DNA of 64,000 nt from Streptomyces caelestis (GCF_001279005.1 NZ_LGCN01000074.1:62001-126000); one strand, 5' to 3'. Numbered from the stretch's first letter, positions 37,339 through 45,237 are shown. Notes: generated by a model not told the origin, from the sequence alone. Numbers and translations: made by a program.

Positions 37339-38322
37339 TCAGGCGCGGCGGTGGCGGCGGGCGAACTCCTTCTCGGGGTCCGCGAAGAAGGTCCAGGGCC
37401 ACTTGGTGCAGGCGCCGTCCAGGGTCCGGAAGACGCGCCGGACCGTGTGGCGCTCACCGGCCAGCGACAGGGCCATGGCGAACATGTTGAAGTCCTGCTG
37501 CCAGCCCGGGCGCCACGCGTAGTCCGGGTGGAGGATGCTGTGGTCGGCCGCGTCGCGCAACTCTGCCTGGATCTCAAGGGTTTCGAGACAGCTTCCGCGG
37601 TCCGACTCGACCCATTCCTCGATGTGCGCCATGGCGATCACGCAGCCGAGGCGGTGCCCCTGCGGGGCGCGGGCGAGGGCGTCCCGGGCGAACGCCAGGG
37701 CCTGGCCGGGCTCGCCGCCCCAGCGGGGCTGCAGCTGGGCCAGCCACTCGGTGTGGATCTCCAGGTCCAGCGGGTCGCGGCGCAGTCCGGCGTCGAACCG
37801 GGTCTCGTTGACGGCGGCGCCCAGCGACATGCCGCGGCCGGAGGTGAGGAGCTGACGCCACGGCGTGACCCATTCCGGCCGCAGCTCGGCGGCCTCCAGC
37901 AGCTGCTCCTCGGCGATGTGGAGCCGCTCGTGGAAGACCCGCCACTGCTCCTGCGTGACGTGCGCGGCGCGTGCGGCGGTGCGCGCCTCCCAGCCCCAGC
38001 CGATGTGGCGCGCCCCGGAGATCAGCAGGGCCGTCGCCCGGTGCTCCTTGTCCTCCTCGACGGCCCGGCCGATCCAGTCCTGCACACCGTCCAGGACGGC
38101 CAGCTCACCGAGGACCTGGTGGTCGCGGCCGAGGTCGAAGGGCGCCAGTGCCGCCTTGACCGCCTCCCACTCCCCCGCGTCGGCCGCCTCCACCAGCGCG
38201 AGCACGCGCGTGTCCCCGAGCGCGCGCAGCGTGTACGTCCCGTTCTTCCTGCGCGGGGCGGGAAGCGCGTACGGATCCGCCGCCGGTCTCTCCGCTTCCC
38301 TGCCGAACAACTTGCCGAACAT
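37339..38322 (-). CDS. Conserved hypothetical protein, first gene of the HSP90 operon
   Basis: 327 residues from an ATG with GGGGAGGA nine bases upstream, the best ribosome-binding site in this operon. The N-terminus is MFGKLFGREAERP; the body is helical, with many Trp (WIGRAVEEDKEH, IGWGWEART, WPWTFFADPEKEF), and may be a TPR-like or DUF4034-like fold, which I cannot confirm. No signal peptide. It precedes the HSP90-like gene by 58 bases, so it probably acts with it. Not recognised further. Confidence 0.75.
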   Translation of the reverse strand: MFGKLFGREAERPAADPYALPAPRRKNGTYTLRALGDTRVLALVEAADAGEWEAVKAALAPFDLGRDHQVLGELAVLDGVQDWIGRAVEEDKEHRATALLISGARHIGWGWEARTAARAAHVTQEQWRVFHERLHIAEEQLLEAAELRPEWVTPWRQLLTSGRGMSLGAAVNETRFDAGLRRDPLDLEIHTEWLAQLQPRWGGEPGQALAFARDALARAPQGHRLGCVIAMAHIEEWVESDRGSCLETLEIQAELRDAADHSILHPDYAWRPGWQQDFNMFAMALSLAGERHTVRRVFRTLDGACTKWPWTFFADPEKEFARRHRRA

Positions 38323-38590
38323 CCCGCGTCCTCCCCTGGTCCCGCGTGATCATCCGGTGCAGCATAAGCGACCCCACCGACACCGCTTCCACAGGGTTTT
38401 CACCGGCGCTCCACGATCCGGCCGGCGAGGTCCGCCGCCCGCCCCGACGGTGTTCGGCAGACCTCGTCAGGCCGGCCGGGCCTTATGAGAACACCAGGTC
38501 GGGGCCGGTTGACCGGGAGCGCGGCGGTCCGGTCGAGCGGCGCGTGCGCCCCGCCGTGCCGCCGCGCCCCGGCGGGGATGTGCGCGGGTG

Positions 38591-39073
38591 TCACGGGGAG
38601 CCGCCGGGCTCACCCCGGGCCGGGAGGGGGGGTGTCCTCGCCCCCGGGTCCCCGGGGCCGTCGGTCGGGGCCCGGGGAGTGGGGCGGACTTCGGTGGGAG
38701 TGGAGTGGACTTCGGTCGGAGTGGAGTGGGCTTCGGTCGGAGTGGAGTGGGCTTCGGTGGGCTCCGGGGACGGCGACGGGGTGGGTGTGGCGGAAGGGCT
38801 GCTCACCGGAGGCGGGGCGAGGGGGACCGTCGGGGACACCGGGGCGTCCAGGGGCGACGACTGCGGGGGCAGCACGACGAGGGCGGCGACGGCGCACGCC
38901 ATTCCGGCCCCGACCCCGACCGCGGTACGGACCAGCCGGCGCCGCGCCGCGCCGCGGCGGATCTCCTCGAACCGGCCGGGGGGCGGACCGAGGTAGTCGG
39001 AGCCGGGCCGCAGGACGACGGCGAGGGGGTCGTCGGGCTCGAACTCCGGACCCTCGTCAGCGTGTGTGATCAA
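38591..39073 (-). CDS. Putative single-pass anti-sigma/membrane protein with Thr-Pro-rich external tail
   Basis: 160 residues. A cytosolic ~45 residues (DPLAVVLRPGSDYLGPPPGRFEEIRRGAARRR) are followed by one membrane helix (~48-70) and a ~90-residue Pro/Ser/Thr-rich extracellular tail containing three and a half heptad-like repeats (HSTPTEA/HSTPTEV). The position, overlapping the end of the ECF sigma gene by 17 bases on the same strand, is where an anti-sigma factor is expected. There is no clear zinc-binding anti-sigma motif, so the role is inferred from context. The tail could span the wall and sense the surface. Confidence 0.6.
   Translation of the reverse strand: MITHADEGPEFEPDDPLAVVLRPGSDYLGPPPGRFEEIRRGAARRRLVRTAVGVGAGMACAVAALVVLPPQSSPLDAPVSPTVPLAPPPVSSPSATPTPSPSPEPTEAHSTPTEAHSTPTEVHSTPTEVRPTPRAPTDGPGDPGARTPPLPARGEPGGSP
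38689..38761. repeat. 21-bp tandem repeat, about 3.5 copies
   Basis: Unit CTTCGGTSGGAGTGGAGTGGR at 38689, 38710 and 38731, then half a copy. Encodes the seven-residue Thr-Pro repeats of the putative anti-sigma tail on the bottom strand; length changes stay in frame. Confidence 0.93.
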
Positions 39074-39647
39074 GGCTTCTCCTCAGGTGGGCGCGGAGCA
39101 GTTCGCGGGCCGCGTGGAGGTCGGCCTTGATGGTCCCCTCCTTGCGTCCGGTCACCGCGGACACCTCCCGGATCGGCATGTCGGCGTAGTAGTGCAGCAG
39201 GATCGGGACGCGCAGTCGTTCCGGCAGCGACCGCACGAGCAGACGGACGGACGGGTCGGACTGTTCGGCGGGCGGGCGGACGGCGGTCTCGGTGGTCACA
39301 CGGTGCACGGTCCTGCGCTCGCGTTCGAGTGCGCGCCAGTGGTCCCGGACGAGGTTGGCCGCGGTGACGTAGAGGAAGCCCCGGGGTTCGGCCACGGACG
39401 TCCAGCGGGCCCACAGCCGGGTGAAGGCCTCCGAGGCGATCTCGTGGGCCGTCTCGTCGTCGTCGACCAGCCGGCGGCACCAGCCGGCGAGGCGCGGGTA
39501 GAGGGCGGCGAAGAGTTCGGAAGCCGCCTGCTCTCGGGACCGTTTCAATGCTCTCCATGCTCGGGACGGTACGGGTGTCGGGGGAGCGGGTCCCGGGCCG
39601 GCGAACGCGCGGCCCGCCGGCCCGGGACCCGGCGACGGTTCAGGCAC
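39057..39647 (-). CDS. ECF-type RNA polymerase sigma factor
   Basis: 196 residues from a GTG at 39647 that overlaps the end of the sortase gene by eight bases. Sigma-2 is visible (ELFAALYPRLAGWCRRLVDD, AHEIASEAFTRLWARW) and sigma-4 as LPERLRVPILLHYYADMPIREVSAVTGRKEGTIKADLHAARELLR. The first ~30 residues are Pro/Gly/Ala-rich and may not be translated; no better in-frame start with a Shine-Dalgarno site was found. In the operon it sits between sortase and the membrane protein at 38591-39073, suggesting that it controls surface-protein anchoring genes. Confidence 0.9.
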   Translation of the reverse strand: MPEPSPGPGPAGRAFAGPGPAPPTPVPSRAWRALKRSREQAASELFAALYPRLAGWCRRLVDDDETAHEIASEAFTRLWARWTSVAEPRGFLYVTAANLVRDHWRALERERRTVHRVTTETAVRPPAEQSDPSVRLLVRSLPERLRVPILLHYYADMPIREVSAVTGRKEGTIKADLHAARELLRAHLRRSLDHTR

Positions 39648-40239
39648 GCGCGAAGACGATCACGTTGTCGCGGTACTCGTCGCCGGTGCGCGGGCCGCCG
39701 CACGTGATGAGCCGCAGCTCCGGACGGCCGACGTCACCGTAGACCGCGTCCGTCGGGAAGTCCGCCTTGGCGACCGTCCGGACCGAGTCGACGGCGAACA
39801 CCGCCGCCGTGCCGTTCTCCAGGCGTGCCACGATCCCGTCCCCCGGGCGCAGACGCGCGAGGTGGCGGAAGACGCCGTCTCCGTGGCGGCCGACCGTGAC
39901 GTGGCCGAGGATCACCGACGGGCCGATCTGGCCGGGCGTCGGCGAGTGCCGGTACCAGCCCGCCCGGTCATGGGCCGTGACCGGAGGCACCTGGACCGTG
40001 CGGTCCGGGGCCAGCCCCAGCCGTATGACCGGGGTGTCGACCCCGATGGCCGGTATCTCCAGTCCGACCGGGACCGAACGTGCGAGGACGCGCACCGGCT
40101 CCGCGGAGGGCCGTGCGGACGGTGTCGTGCTCCCGGGGCGTCCGGCCGTGGACCGGCCGTTCCCGTGACCGCCGCCGCAGCCGCCGAGGAGCGCGGCCGT
40201 CGCCGCGGCGGCGAAGGCACGCCTGGAGAGCGACGTCAT
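39640..40239 (-). CDS. Class F sortase
   Basis: 199 residues. The N-terminus combines a twin-Arg stretch (SLSRRAF) with a lipobox-like ALLGGC, so it may be anchored as a lipoprotein rather than by the usual helix. The sortase beta-barrel has H113 (VILGHVT), catalytic C180 (RLITCGG) and R190 (DEYRDNVIVFAR), all in the expected order. The ATG overlaps the stop of the upstream substrate-like gene (ATGA). Class F (formerly unclassified) actinobacterial sortases attach sorting-signal proteins to the wall; the best candidate substrate is the gene just upstream. Confidence 0.93.
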   Translation of the reverse strand: MTSLSRRAFAAAATAALLGGCGGGHGNGRSTAGRPGSTTPSARPSAEPVRVLARSVPVGLEIPAIGVDTPVIRLGLAPDRTVQVPPVTAHDRAGWYRHSPTPGQIGPSVILGHVTVGRHGDGVFRHLARLRPGDGIVARLENGTAAVFAVDSVRTVAKADFPTDAVYGDVGRPELRLITCGGPRTGDEYRDNVIVFARA

Positions 40240-40595
40240 GCCGTGGTCGCCCTCCGACGACGCACGAGAAGGACCGCCGCGCCGCCGGCGGTGAGCACCG
40301 CGGCGGCACTCCCGCCGATCAGCGCGCCGTCGGCCCCGGACTCCGCGGACGCGACGCCGGTGTCGGGCGCGCCGCTCGGTACGACGGCGACCTCGCCGGG
40401 GGCCGTCGACCGGTCCGGCGCGTCGTCCTCGGCAGGTACCGGGCTCGGCTCCGTGGCGTCGGCCGGGGCCGACGACTCGCTGGGGGCCACGGTGGCCGCG
40501 GGGACCGGGGAGGGGCTGTCGGCGAGCGCGGGCGTCGTGCTCGCCAACACGGCGGTACAGGCGAGTGCTGTGGCACTGAGGACAGTTCGGCGCAT
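40236..40595 (-). CDS. Small secreted protein with cell-wall sorting signal (sortase substrate)
   Basis: 119 residues. Signal peptide (RRTVLSATALACTAVLASTTPALA), then a ~65-residue Pro/Ser/Thr/Ala-rich stalk, then GAPDTG, a hydrophobic helix (ALIGGSAAAVLTAGGAAVLLV) and a basic tail (RRRRATTA). That tripartite C-terminus is a sorting signal in which PDTG stands for LPXTG. It is coupled to the sortase gene by an ATGA overlap. Too short to be an enzyme; possibly a surface spacer, or a probe whose anchoring is monitored by the co-encoded sigma system. Confidence 0.85.
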   Translation of the reverse strand: MRRTVLSATALACTAVLASTTPALADSPSPVPAATVAPSESSAPADATEPSPVPAEDDAPDRSTAPGEVAVVPSGAPDTGVASAESGADGALIGGSAAAVLTAGGAAVLLVRRRRATTA

Positions 40596-40923
40596 GGATC
40601 GCTCTCTTTCGTCGCTCCGCCCGCACGATGGCCTGGCGGGCTGGGTCATGGATCGTGCGAAGAGACGTGACAGCGGCGGCACGGGTTGTAAAGAGAAGGC
40701 AAAGTCCGGCGCTGGAAGGGCCGTTGCCGGGCCGTTCGTCACCCGCCGGCACCGGGATCGCCCCGTCGCGCCTGCCGGGGCGTCCGGCGATCCGACGGCG
40801 CCGGACGCGAGACGGAGCGGTGACACGCGGTCCGGATCGGGGCGTGTTCACCCGGGAACGGGGCAAGCGGTCCCCTGCGGACCAACCGGTCCGGTGTTCA
40901 CGTTCCCGACTCCGGAGGCCCTC
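40596..40923. other. Divergent promoter region of the sortase operon
   Basis: Holds the regulatory region for the leftward sortase operon and the rightward small gene. An AT-richer spot near 40685-40705 is the likely leftward core promoter, but no clear -35/-10 was read. Confidence 0.5.
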
Positions 40924-41166
40924 ATGATGGTCGTTGGCATCGTCGCCGTCTGCGTGGTGATCGCCGTCCTCGCCTTCCTCGTCCCGCGTCTTTCCCGGCA
41001 CCCGCAGAACGGGGCACAACGCACTCTCGGCCTCGGCTCCCGGGCCGGGTCCAAGGCGCCGGGACCGCTCGGGCGTCTCCTCAGCAAGCCCTTCAGCTCG
41101 AGCTCCCGCGCGGTCGGCCGCAGCGGTTCCGCGGGACGGCGGGCGCGCGGGCGGCTCCCGTTCTGA
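40924..41166 (+). CDS. Small DUF6411-like membrane protein
   Basis: 80 residues from an ATG five bases after CGGAGG; the adjacent ATG codon is an alternative. One N-terminal membrane helix (VVGIVAVCVVIAVLAFLVP) is followed by a basic, Ser/Gly-rich tail (SSSSRAVGRSGSAGRRARGRLPF). It resembles small Streptomyces proteins grouped as DUF6411; function unknown. A perfect 24-bp palindrome 20 bases downstream likely ends the transcript. Confidence 0.75.
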   Translation: MMVVGIVAVCVVIAVLAFLVPRLSRHPQNGAQRTLGLGSRAGSKAPGPLGRLLSKPFSSSSRAVGRSGSAGRRARGRLPF

Positions 41167-41186
41167 GGCCCGGGCGCCGCTTTGGC

Positions 41187-41210
41187 GCACCGGCGTGATC
41201 ACGCCGGTGC
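41187..41210 (+). terminator. 24-bp perfect palindrome after the small membrane gene
   Basis: GCACCGGCGTGA and its complement meet without a spacer, and GCGCTTT-like/AAAGCGC bases outside extend the pairing. Likely a terminator; a protein-binding site is possible. Confidence 0.65.
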
Positions 41211-41485
41211 GGAAAGCGCCCCGGCCGACGCGGCATCGGTCACGGGCCGCCGTGTCGCGGCCGTGACCGCCGCGGCCTCCCGCGAGGCGTCGGCGGCGCC
41301 GGCGAGCGCGCCGTGGACCGGGCCGGCGGGCGGGGCGCGGGTCCGGCGGGCGAGGGAGGGGCGCTTCGCGCCGGCCGCCTTTCGGGGCGGGAGGGCGACG
41401 CCGCCTCCGCGGGAGCGCGGACGCCGCCGGCGGGCCCGTGGGACGGAGACCGGTCAGAGGTGTGACACGTCGGGCCCCGGGCCGC

Positions 41486-42100
41486 TCACCGCCCGGTAAG
41501 GGGATGCCGGGGTGAGCGCAGCCCCGCGATGAGGAGTTCGACCAGTCGGCGCGCGTCGTAACGGGGGTCGCTCTCCGCGCCGATGCACAGGTTCCCGATG
41601 CCGCGCATGAGCGCGTAGGCGTCGATGTCGGAGCGGATCTCACCGGCCGCCCGGGCCGCTTCGAGGAGTTGGCCGCAGACCGGCACGAGACGGTCGAGGA
41701 AGTAGGCGTGCAGGGCGTCGAAGCCGGCCTCGTCCGAGTGCAGCACGGCGGCGAGACCGTGCTTGGTGACCAGGAAGTCGACGAAGAGGGCGACCCACTC
41801 CCCCAGTGCCGCGTGCGGAGTCGCACCGCCGGCCAGCAGGGCCGGACCGGCCTCGGCGCAGGCGTCGACCTGGTGCCGGTAGACGGCGATGATGAGGTCC
41901 GCCCGCGTCGGGAAGTGGCGGTAGATCGTGCCCACTCCCACTCCGGCCGCCGCCGCGATGTCGCGAACCGGCGCGTCCACACCCGACGTGACGAAGACCG
42001 CGGCGGCGGCGTCGAGCAGGGCCTCCTTGTTGCGCCGGGCGTCCTTGCGCCGGGACGGAGCCGCGCCTTTGGCGCCCTCGCCACTGCTGCCGTCGCTCAC
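41486..42100 (-). CDS. TetR-family transcriptional regulator
   Basis: 204 residues from a GTG at 42100, chosen because AAAGGAG is nine bases upstream; a GTG seven codons earlier lacks a site. The HTH spans ~20-65 (RNKEALLDAAAAVFVTSG, VRDIAAAAGVGVGTIYRHFPTRADLI), followed by an all-helical ligand domain. It is divergent from an aldo/keto reductase, with palindromic GGAAC/GTTCC elements between, so it probably represses itself and the reductase until a small (perhaps carbonyl) ligand binds. Confidence 0.93.
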   Translation of the reverse strand: MSDGSSGEGAKGAAPSRRKDARRNKEALLDAAAAVFVTSGVDAPVRDIAAAAGVGVGTIYRHFPTRADLIIAVYRHQVDACAEAGPALLAGGATPHAALGEWVALFVDFLVTKHGLAAVLHSDEAGFDALHAYFLDRLVPVCGQLLEAARAAGEIRSDIDAYALMRGIGNLCIGAESDPRYDARRLVELLIAGLRSPRHPLTGR

Positions 42101-42133
42101 CGCGCCGCTCCTTTCGCTCACCACCGCTTGCCA

Positions 42134-42177
42134 AAGCGGAACGTCGTTCCGTATGGTTCCGGAACACGGTTCCGCTT
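42134..42177. promoter_or_regulatory. Candidate TetR operator with nested GGAAC/GTTCC dyads
   Basis: Outer arms AAGCGGAAC (42134-42142) and GTTCCGCTT (42169-42177) are perfect inverted repeats; inside lie GGAACGTCGTTCC and GTTCCGGAAC. Located in the 162-bp gap between the TetR and reductase genes, nearer the TetR start. Confidence 0.7.
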
Positions 42178-42262
42178 GCTTATGATGCCAGAGCGGGCGC
42201 CCGGCCACCAAGCCGTGCGCCGCCGTTCCCTCACGCATTTCCCGTACCGAGGAGACACGACC

Positions 42263-43282
42263 ATGCAGTACCGCACCCTGGGGCGCACCGGTGTCCAGGT
42301 CAGCACCCTCGCGCTCGGCGCGATGAACTTCGGCAGGATCGGACGCACCACCCAGGAGGAGGCCACCGCCCTCGTCGACGCCGCGCTGGAGGCCGGTGTC
42401 AATCTCATCGACACCGCCGACGTGTACGGCGACGGCGAGTCGGAGGAGATGGTCGGCAAGGCCGTCGCCGGCCGCCGTGACGACATCGTGCTGGCCACCA
42501 AGGCCGGCCTGCCCATGGGTGACGAGCCGAACCACCGGGGGAGCTCGCGCCGCAGGCTGGTCGCCGCGCTGGACGACAGCCTGCGCCGCCTCGGCGTCGA
42601 CCATGTCGACCTGTACCAGATCCACCGGTGGGACCCGGCCACCGGCGACGAGGAGACCCTGTCCGCCCTGACCGATCTGCAACGCGCGGGAAAGATCCGC
42701 TACTTCGGCTCCTCCACGTTCCCCGCGTACCGCATCGTGCAGGCGCAGTGGGCCGCCCGCGAACACCGCCTGAGCCGCTACGTCACCGAACAGCCCAGCT
42801 ACTCCGTACTGCAGCGCGGGATCGAGTCCCACGTCCTGCCCGTCACGGAGGAGTACGGGATGGGGGTGCTGGTCTGGAGTCCGCTGGCCTCGGGCTGGCT
42901 GTCCGGCGCCGTCCGCAGGGGCAAGGACGTCACCACCCACCGCTCGGCGTTCATGCCGGAACGCTTCGACCCCGCCCTCCCCGCCAACCGGGCCCGGCTC
43001 GACGCCGTCGAGCGGCTGGCCGGGATCGCCGACGCGGCCGGACTGACGATGATCCAGCTCGCGCTCGGTTTCGCCACCGCGCACCCGGCCGTGACCAGCG
43101 CCCTCGTCGGACCGCGCACCCTGGACCACCTGCACTCCCAGCTCGCCGCCGCCGACACCGTGCTCGGCGCCGACGTACTCGACGCGATCGACTCCGTCGT
43201 CGCCCCGGGCACCGACCTGGCCGCACACGAGAAGCACGACACCCCGCCCGCACTGCTCGACGCGTCGCTGCGGCGCCGCTGA
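42263..43282 (+). CDS. Aldo/keto reductase
   Basis: 339 residues from an ATG with GAGGAG ten bases upstream. The TIM-barrel NADPH-dependent family is clear: LGRTGVQVSTLALGAMNFG at the start, catalytic D/Y pair in IDTADVYGDGESE, K in LATKAGLP, H in YQIHRWDP, and the C-terminal coenzyme segment with ALVGPRT. It belongs to the group of general AKRs that reduce aldehydes and ketones or serve in voltage-channel-beta-like roles. Divergent from a TetR regulator; probably induced by its ligand. Confidence 0.93.
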   Translation: MQYRTLGRTGVQVSTLALGAMNFGRIGRTTQEEATALVDAALEAGVNLIDTADVYGDGESEEMVGKAVAGRRDDIVLATKAGLPMGDEPNHRGSSRRRLVAALDDSLRRLGVDHVDLYQIHRWDPATGDEETLSALTDLQRAGKIRYFGSSTFPAYRIVQAQWAAREHRLSRYVTEQPSYSVLQRGIESHVLPVTEEYGMGVLVWSPLASGWLSGAVRRGKDVTTHRSAFMPERFDPALPANRARLDAVERLAGIADAAGLTMIQLALGFATAHPAVTSALVGPRTLDHLHSQLAAADTVLGADVLDAIDSVVAPGTDLAAHEKHDTPPALLDASLRRR

Positions 43283-43409
43283 CGGATCTCCCGCCGCGCA
43301 CCCGGGAACCGGGCGCCGGCATCCGCCGCCGGACACGGCACAACCCTTCGCCCGGCCCGCGGGTCCCACAGGACAGGAGCAACCGCTCCAAGAGCCGCAA
43401 GGGGGAAAT

Positions 43410-43859
43410 ATGAGATTCAGTCGTTCCGTCCTGGCCGCCTCCGCCCTGGCCGCCCTGTCGGTGGGGGCCACGACCGCCCTGGCGTCACCGGCCGCGGCCG
43501 CACCCGACACCACCCCGCAGCAGGTGTGCGGAAGCGGCTACAAGACCGTGAACTCGGCAGCCGTCGGCTCCCTGGGCACCGTCTACCTGACGTACAACTC
43601 GGCCAACGGCCGGAACTGCGTCACGACCATCCGCACCAACCCCGGCACCGCCCGGGACATGTCCGCGTGGGTCTACGTCCCCGACACCGAGAAGGGTGAC
43701 CAGGACGGCGGGTGGTACACGTCGTACGCGGGGCCCACCTACGTCTACGGCAAGGGGCACTGCGTGGACTGGGGCGGCGGCATCGACAACGTGTACGTAC
43801 AGGTGTACGGCTCCAACTGCGGCGCGCTGAAGGAGCACCGGGTCACCTTCACCCGCTGA
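43410..43859 (+). CDS. Spore-associated protein A (SapA)-like secreted protein
   Basis: 149 residues. A long signal peptide ends ASPAAAA; the mature part has four Cys (VCGSGYK, RNCVTT, GHCVDWGG, SNCGAL) likely forming two disulfides and a beta-rich fold. The order CGSGY, LGTVYLTYNS, NCVTT and CVxWGG is that of SapA, found on Streptomyces coelicolor spores. GGGGGAAAT precedes the ATG. Function of the family is not known; a coat or surface role is inferred. A perfect terminator follows the stop. Confidence 0.8.
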   Translation: MRFSRSVLAASALAALSVGATTALASPAAAAPDTTPQQVCGSGYKTVNSAAVGSLGTVYLTYNSANGRNCVTTIRTNPGTARDMSAWVYVPDTEKGDQDGGWYTSYAGPTYVYGKGHCVDWGGGIDNVYVQVYGSNCGALKEHRVTFTR

Positions 43860-43880
43860 TCCGCGCCTTCCGGGCGACAC

Positions 43881-43924
43881 GCTCGAGCCCTGACCGGGTC
43901 TCACGGCCCGGTCAGGGCTCGAGC
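43881..43924. terminator. 18-bp perfect stem-loop after the SapA-like gene
   Basis: Left arm 43881-43898 and right arm 43907-43924 pair perfectly (GCTCGAGCCCTGACCGGG) around an eight-base loop. It can serve as terminator for both the rightward SapA-like gene and the leftward frame that ends in it. Confidence 0.9.
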
Positions 43925-44178
43925 CCTTCACCCGGCCTCTCACGGACGCGGCCCACCGCTTCCACCACGAGCGGCGCGGTGACGGCGTGGATGTCCCGGG
44001 CCACGGCGCGCCGTTCGCCGCCGCCGGAGCGCACGACGACGTCGACGGGGAAGGTCCGCGCGGACCGCCCGAGCTCGTCGGTCGCGGCCGGCGCCGGGGT
44101 GTGCGGATCCGACGACAGGGTCCCCGACGGACGCCCCGTCAGCCGTGACCACGCCACGCATCCGGGCCGCCGCGCCAC
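43912..44178 (-). pseudogene. Probable C-terminal remnant of an oxidoreductase
   Basis: 88 codons from a GTG. The end (TFPVDVVVRSGGGERR, then ARDIHAVTAPLVVEAV) recalls the C-terminus of saccharopine-dehydrogenase-like NAD(P)-binding proteins, but the nucleotide-binding N-domain is gone. It overlaps the end of the next gene upstream by 40 bases, and its stop lies in the terminator stem. Most likely a leftover; a short real protein cannot be excluded. Confidence 0.35.
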
Positions 44179-44357
44179 TCGACCCTCGCGGACCGGCGCA
44201 GCCAGTCGTGGTCGACGCTCTCCAGGCCCTCGAGGCGCAGGAACTCCACCACGTCCAGCCGCCCGTACGCCATCCCGAGGAACCGCGGGCCGTCGCGGAC
44301 GCGCCGGCCGCCGTCCTCGCCGGGCGGGCAGATCACGATGGGCCGGTCGTTCGCCAT
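44139..44357 (-). CDS. Small conserved hypothetical protein
   Basis: 72 residues, soluble. The sequence IVICPPGEDGGRRV, then GMAYGRLDVVEFLRLEGLE and ending VEWRGGPDAWRG, resembles short Streptomyces proteins of the same layout that I have seen annotated as hypothetical. No Shine-Dalgarno site upstream of the ATG. It lies in the leftward direction downstream of two other small genes. No function can be proposed. Confidence 0.6.
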   Translation of the reverse strand: MANDRPIVICPPGEDGGRRVRDGPRFLGMAYGRLDVVEFLRLEGLESVDHDWLRRSARVEWRGGPDAWRGHG

Positions 44358-44453
44358 GGCACCAGCGTGCGGTGCCCGGCGTCCGTCCGCACGCCGGGCT
44401 CCCGGCGGGACACCCGGGTGCCCGGCCGGGCGAGCCGCGACGCGCCTTCGCGG

Positions 44454-44696
44454 TCAGCCGACGGCGGGGCCGGCCTTCCCGGTGCCGGACAGCCGGGCCA
44501 GGTACCGGTGGCAGCGGGCCGCGCGTTCCGCGTCCTGTTCCATGACCTCCCTGAAGAAGTCGGCGATCTCCCTCTGGTCCGCGTTCTCCGCGTCACGGAC
44601 GTACTGGCCGTAGTCGTGGCCTGCCTTCAACGAGTGGTACTGCACGGAGATCAGGTCGTACACGACGTCGCTGAAGCCCGTCTCGCCGGTCGCCAT
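44454..44696 (-). CDS. Small helical hypothetical protein
   Basis: 80 residues from an ATG with GGGAGGA five bases upstream. Predicted two or three helices with acidic/His/Tyr content (VVYDLISVQYHSLKAGHDYGQYVRDAENADQ, REVMEQDAERAARCHRYL), which could be half of a ferritin-like or hemerythrin-like bundle. Similar proteins are widespread in Streptomyces. It shares direction with the DUF2809 gene 76 bases upstream, so co-transcription is possible. Confidence 0.7.
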   Translation of the reverse strand: MATGETGFSDVVYDLISVQYHSLKAGHDYGQYVRDAENADQREIADFFREVMEQDAERAARCHRYLARLSGTGKAGPAVG

Positions 44697-44772
44697 GAGT
44701 CCTCCCGCGCGTAGGGGAACGGGTCGGAGGGCCGGGTATCACCTCGCCGCCCGGTGAAACCGGTACCGCGTG

Positions 44773-45201
44773 CTACGGCTCCCCGGTCGGCGCCGCACGT
44801 CCCCGTGCGACGAGCCAGCCCGCGATCGCGCCGATCACGTACCAGAACAGGTCCGGCGCGTTGAAGGTGGAACCGAGGACCAGACGGGCCGCGACGCTGT
44901 GCCGGGAGAGCTCCGCCGGCACCCCGGTGAGCTGCAGGAACTCGACCGCCCAACTGACGGCGAGCGCGACCGCGGCGGCCCTCGGCGGTGTCGTCCGCGG
45001 TGCCACCAGGACGACCAGGGCGAAGATCAGCAGGGTGTAGAGGGCGTCGCCGCCGTACTTGGCCACGTCCCCCGTCGCCACGGCCCGCAGGCCCAGTCCG
45101 GCGCCGACGGTCGCCAGTGCGGCCACGGCCGCCGCGACACGGGTCCGCGCCGGATCACCGCCGGGACGGGTCCTGAGAAAGAGTGCCATGATCGTCATCA
45201 T
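44773..45201 (-). CDS. DUF2809 family membrane protein
   Basis: 142 residues from the first of three nearby ATGs (45201, 45198, 45189). Four hydrophobic segments: ~20-38, 55-72, 78-92, 112-132. The motifs YGGDALYTLLIFAL, WAVEFLQLTG and the C-terminal TFNAPDLFWYVIGAIAG match the DUF2809 family. Function unknown. Its start region faces the decayed ABC-F remnant across ~40 bases. Confidence 0.8.
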   Translation of the reverse strand: MMTIMALFLRTRPGGDPARTRVAAAVAALATVGAGLGLRAVATGDVAKYGGDALYTLLIFALVVLVAPRTTPPRAAAVALAVSWAVEFLQLTGVPAELSRHSVAARLVLGSTFNAPDLFWYVIGAIAGWLVARGRAAPTGEP

Positions 45202-45237
45202 CCCGCAGCCGCGGTCCGGGCACGGTCGCCGGCGACC

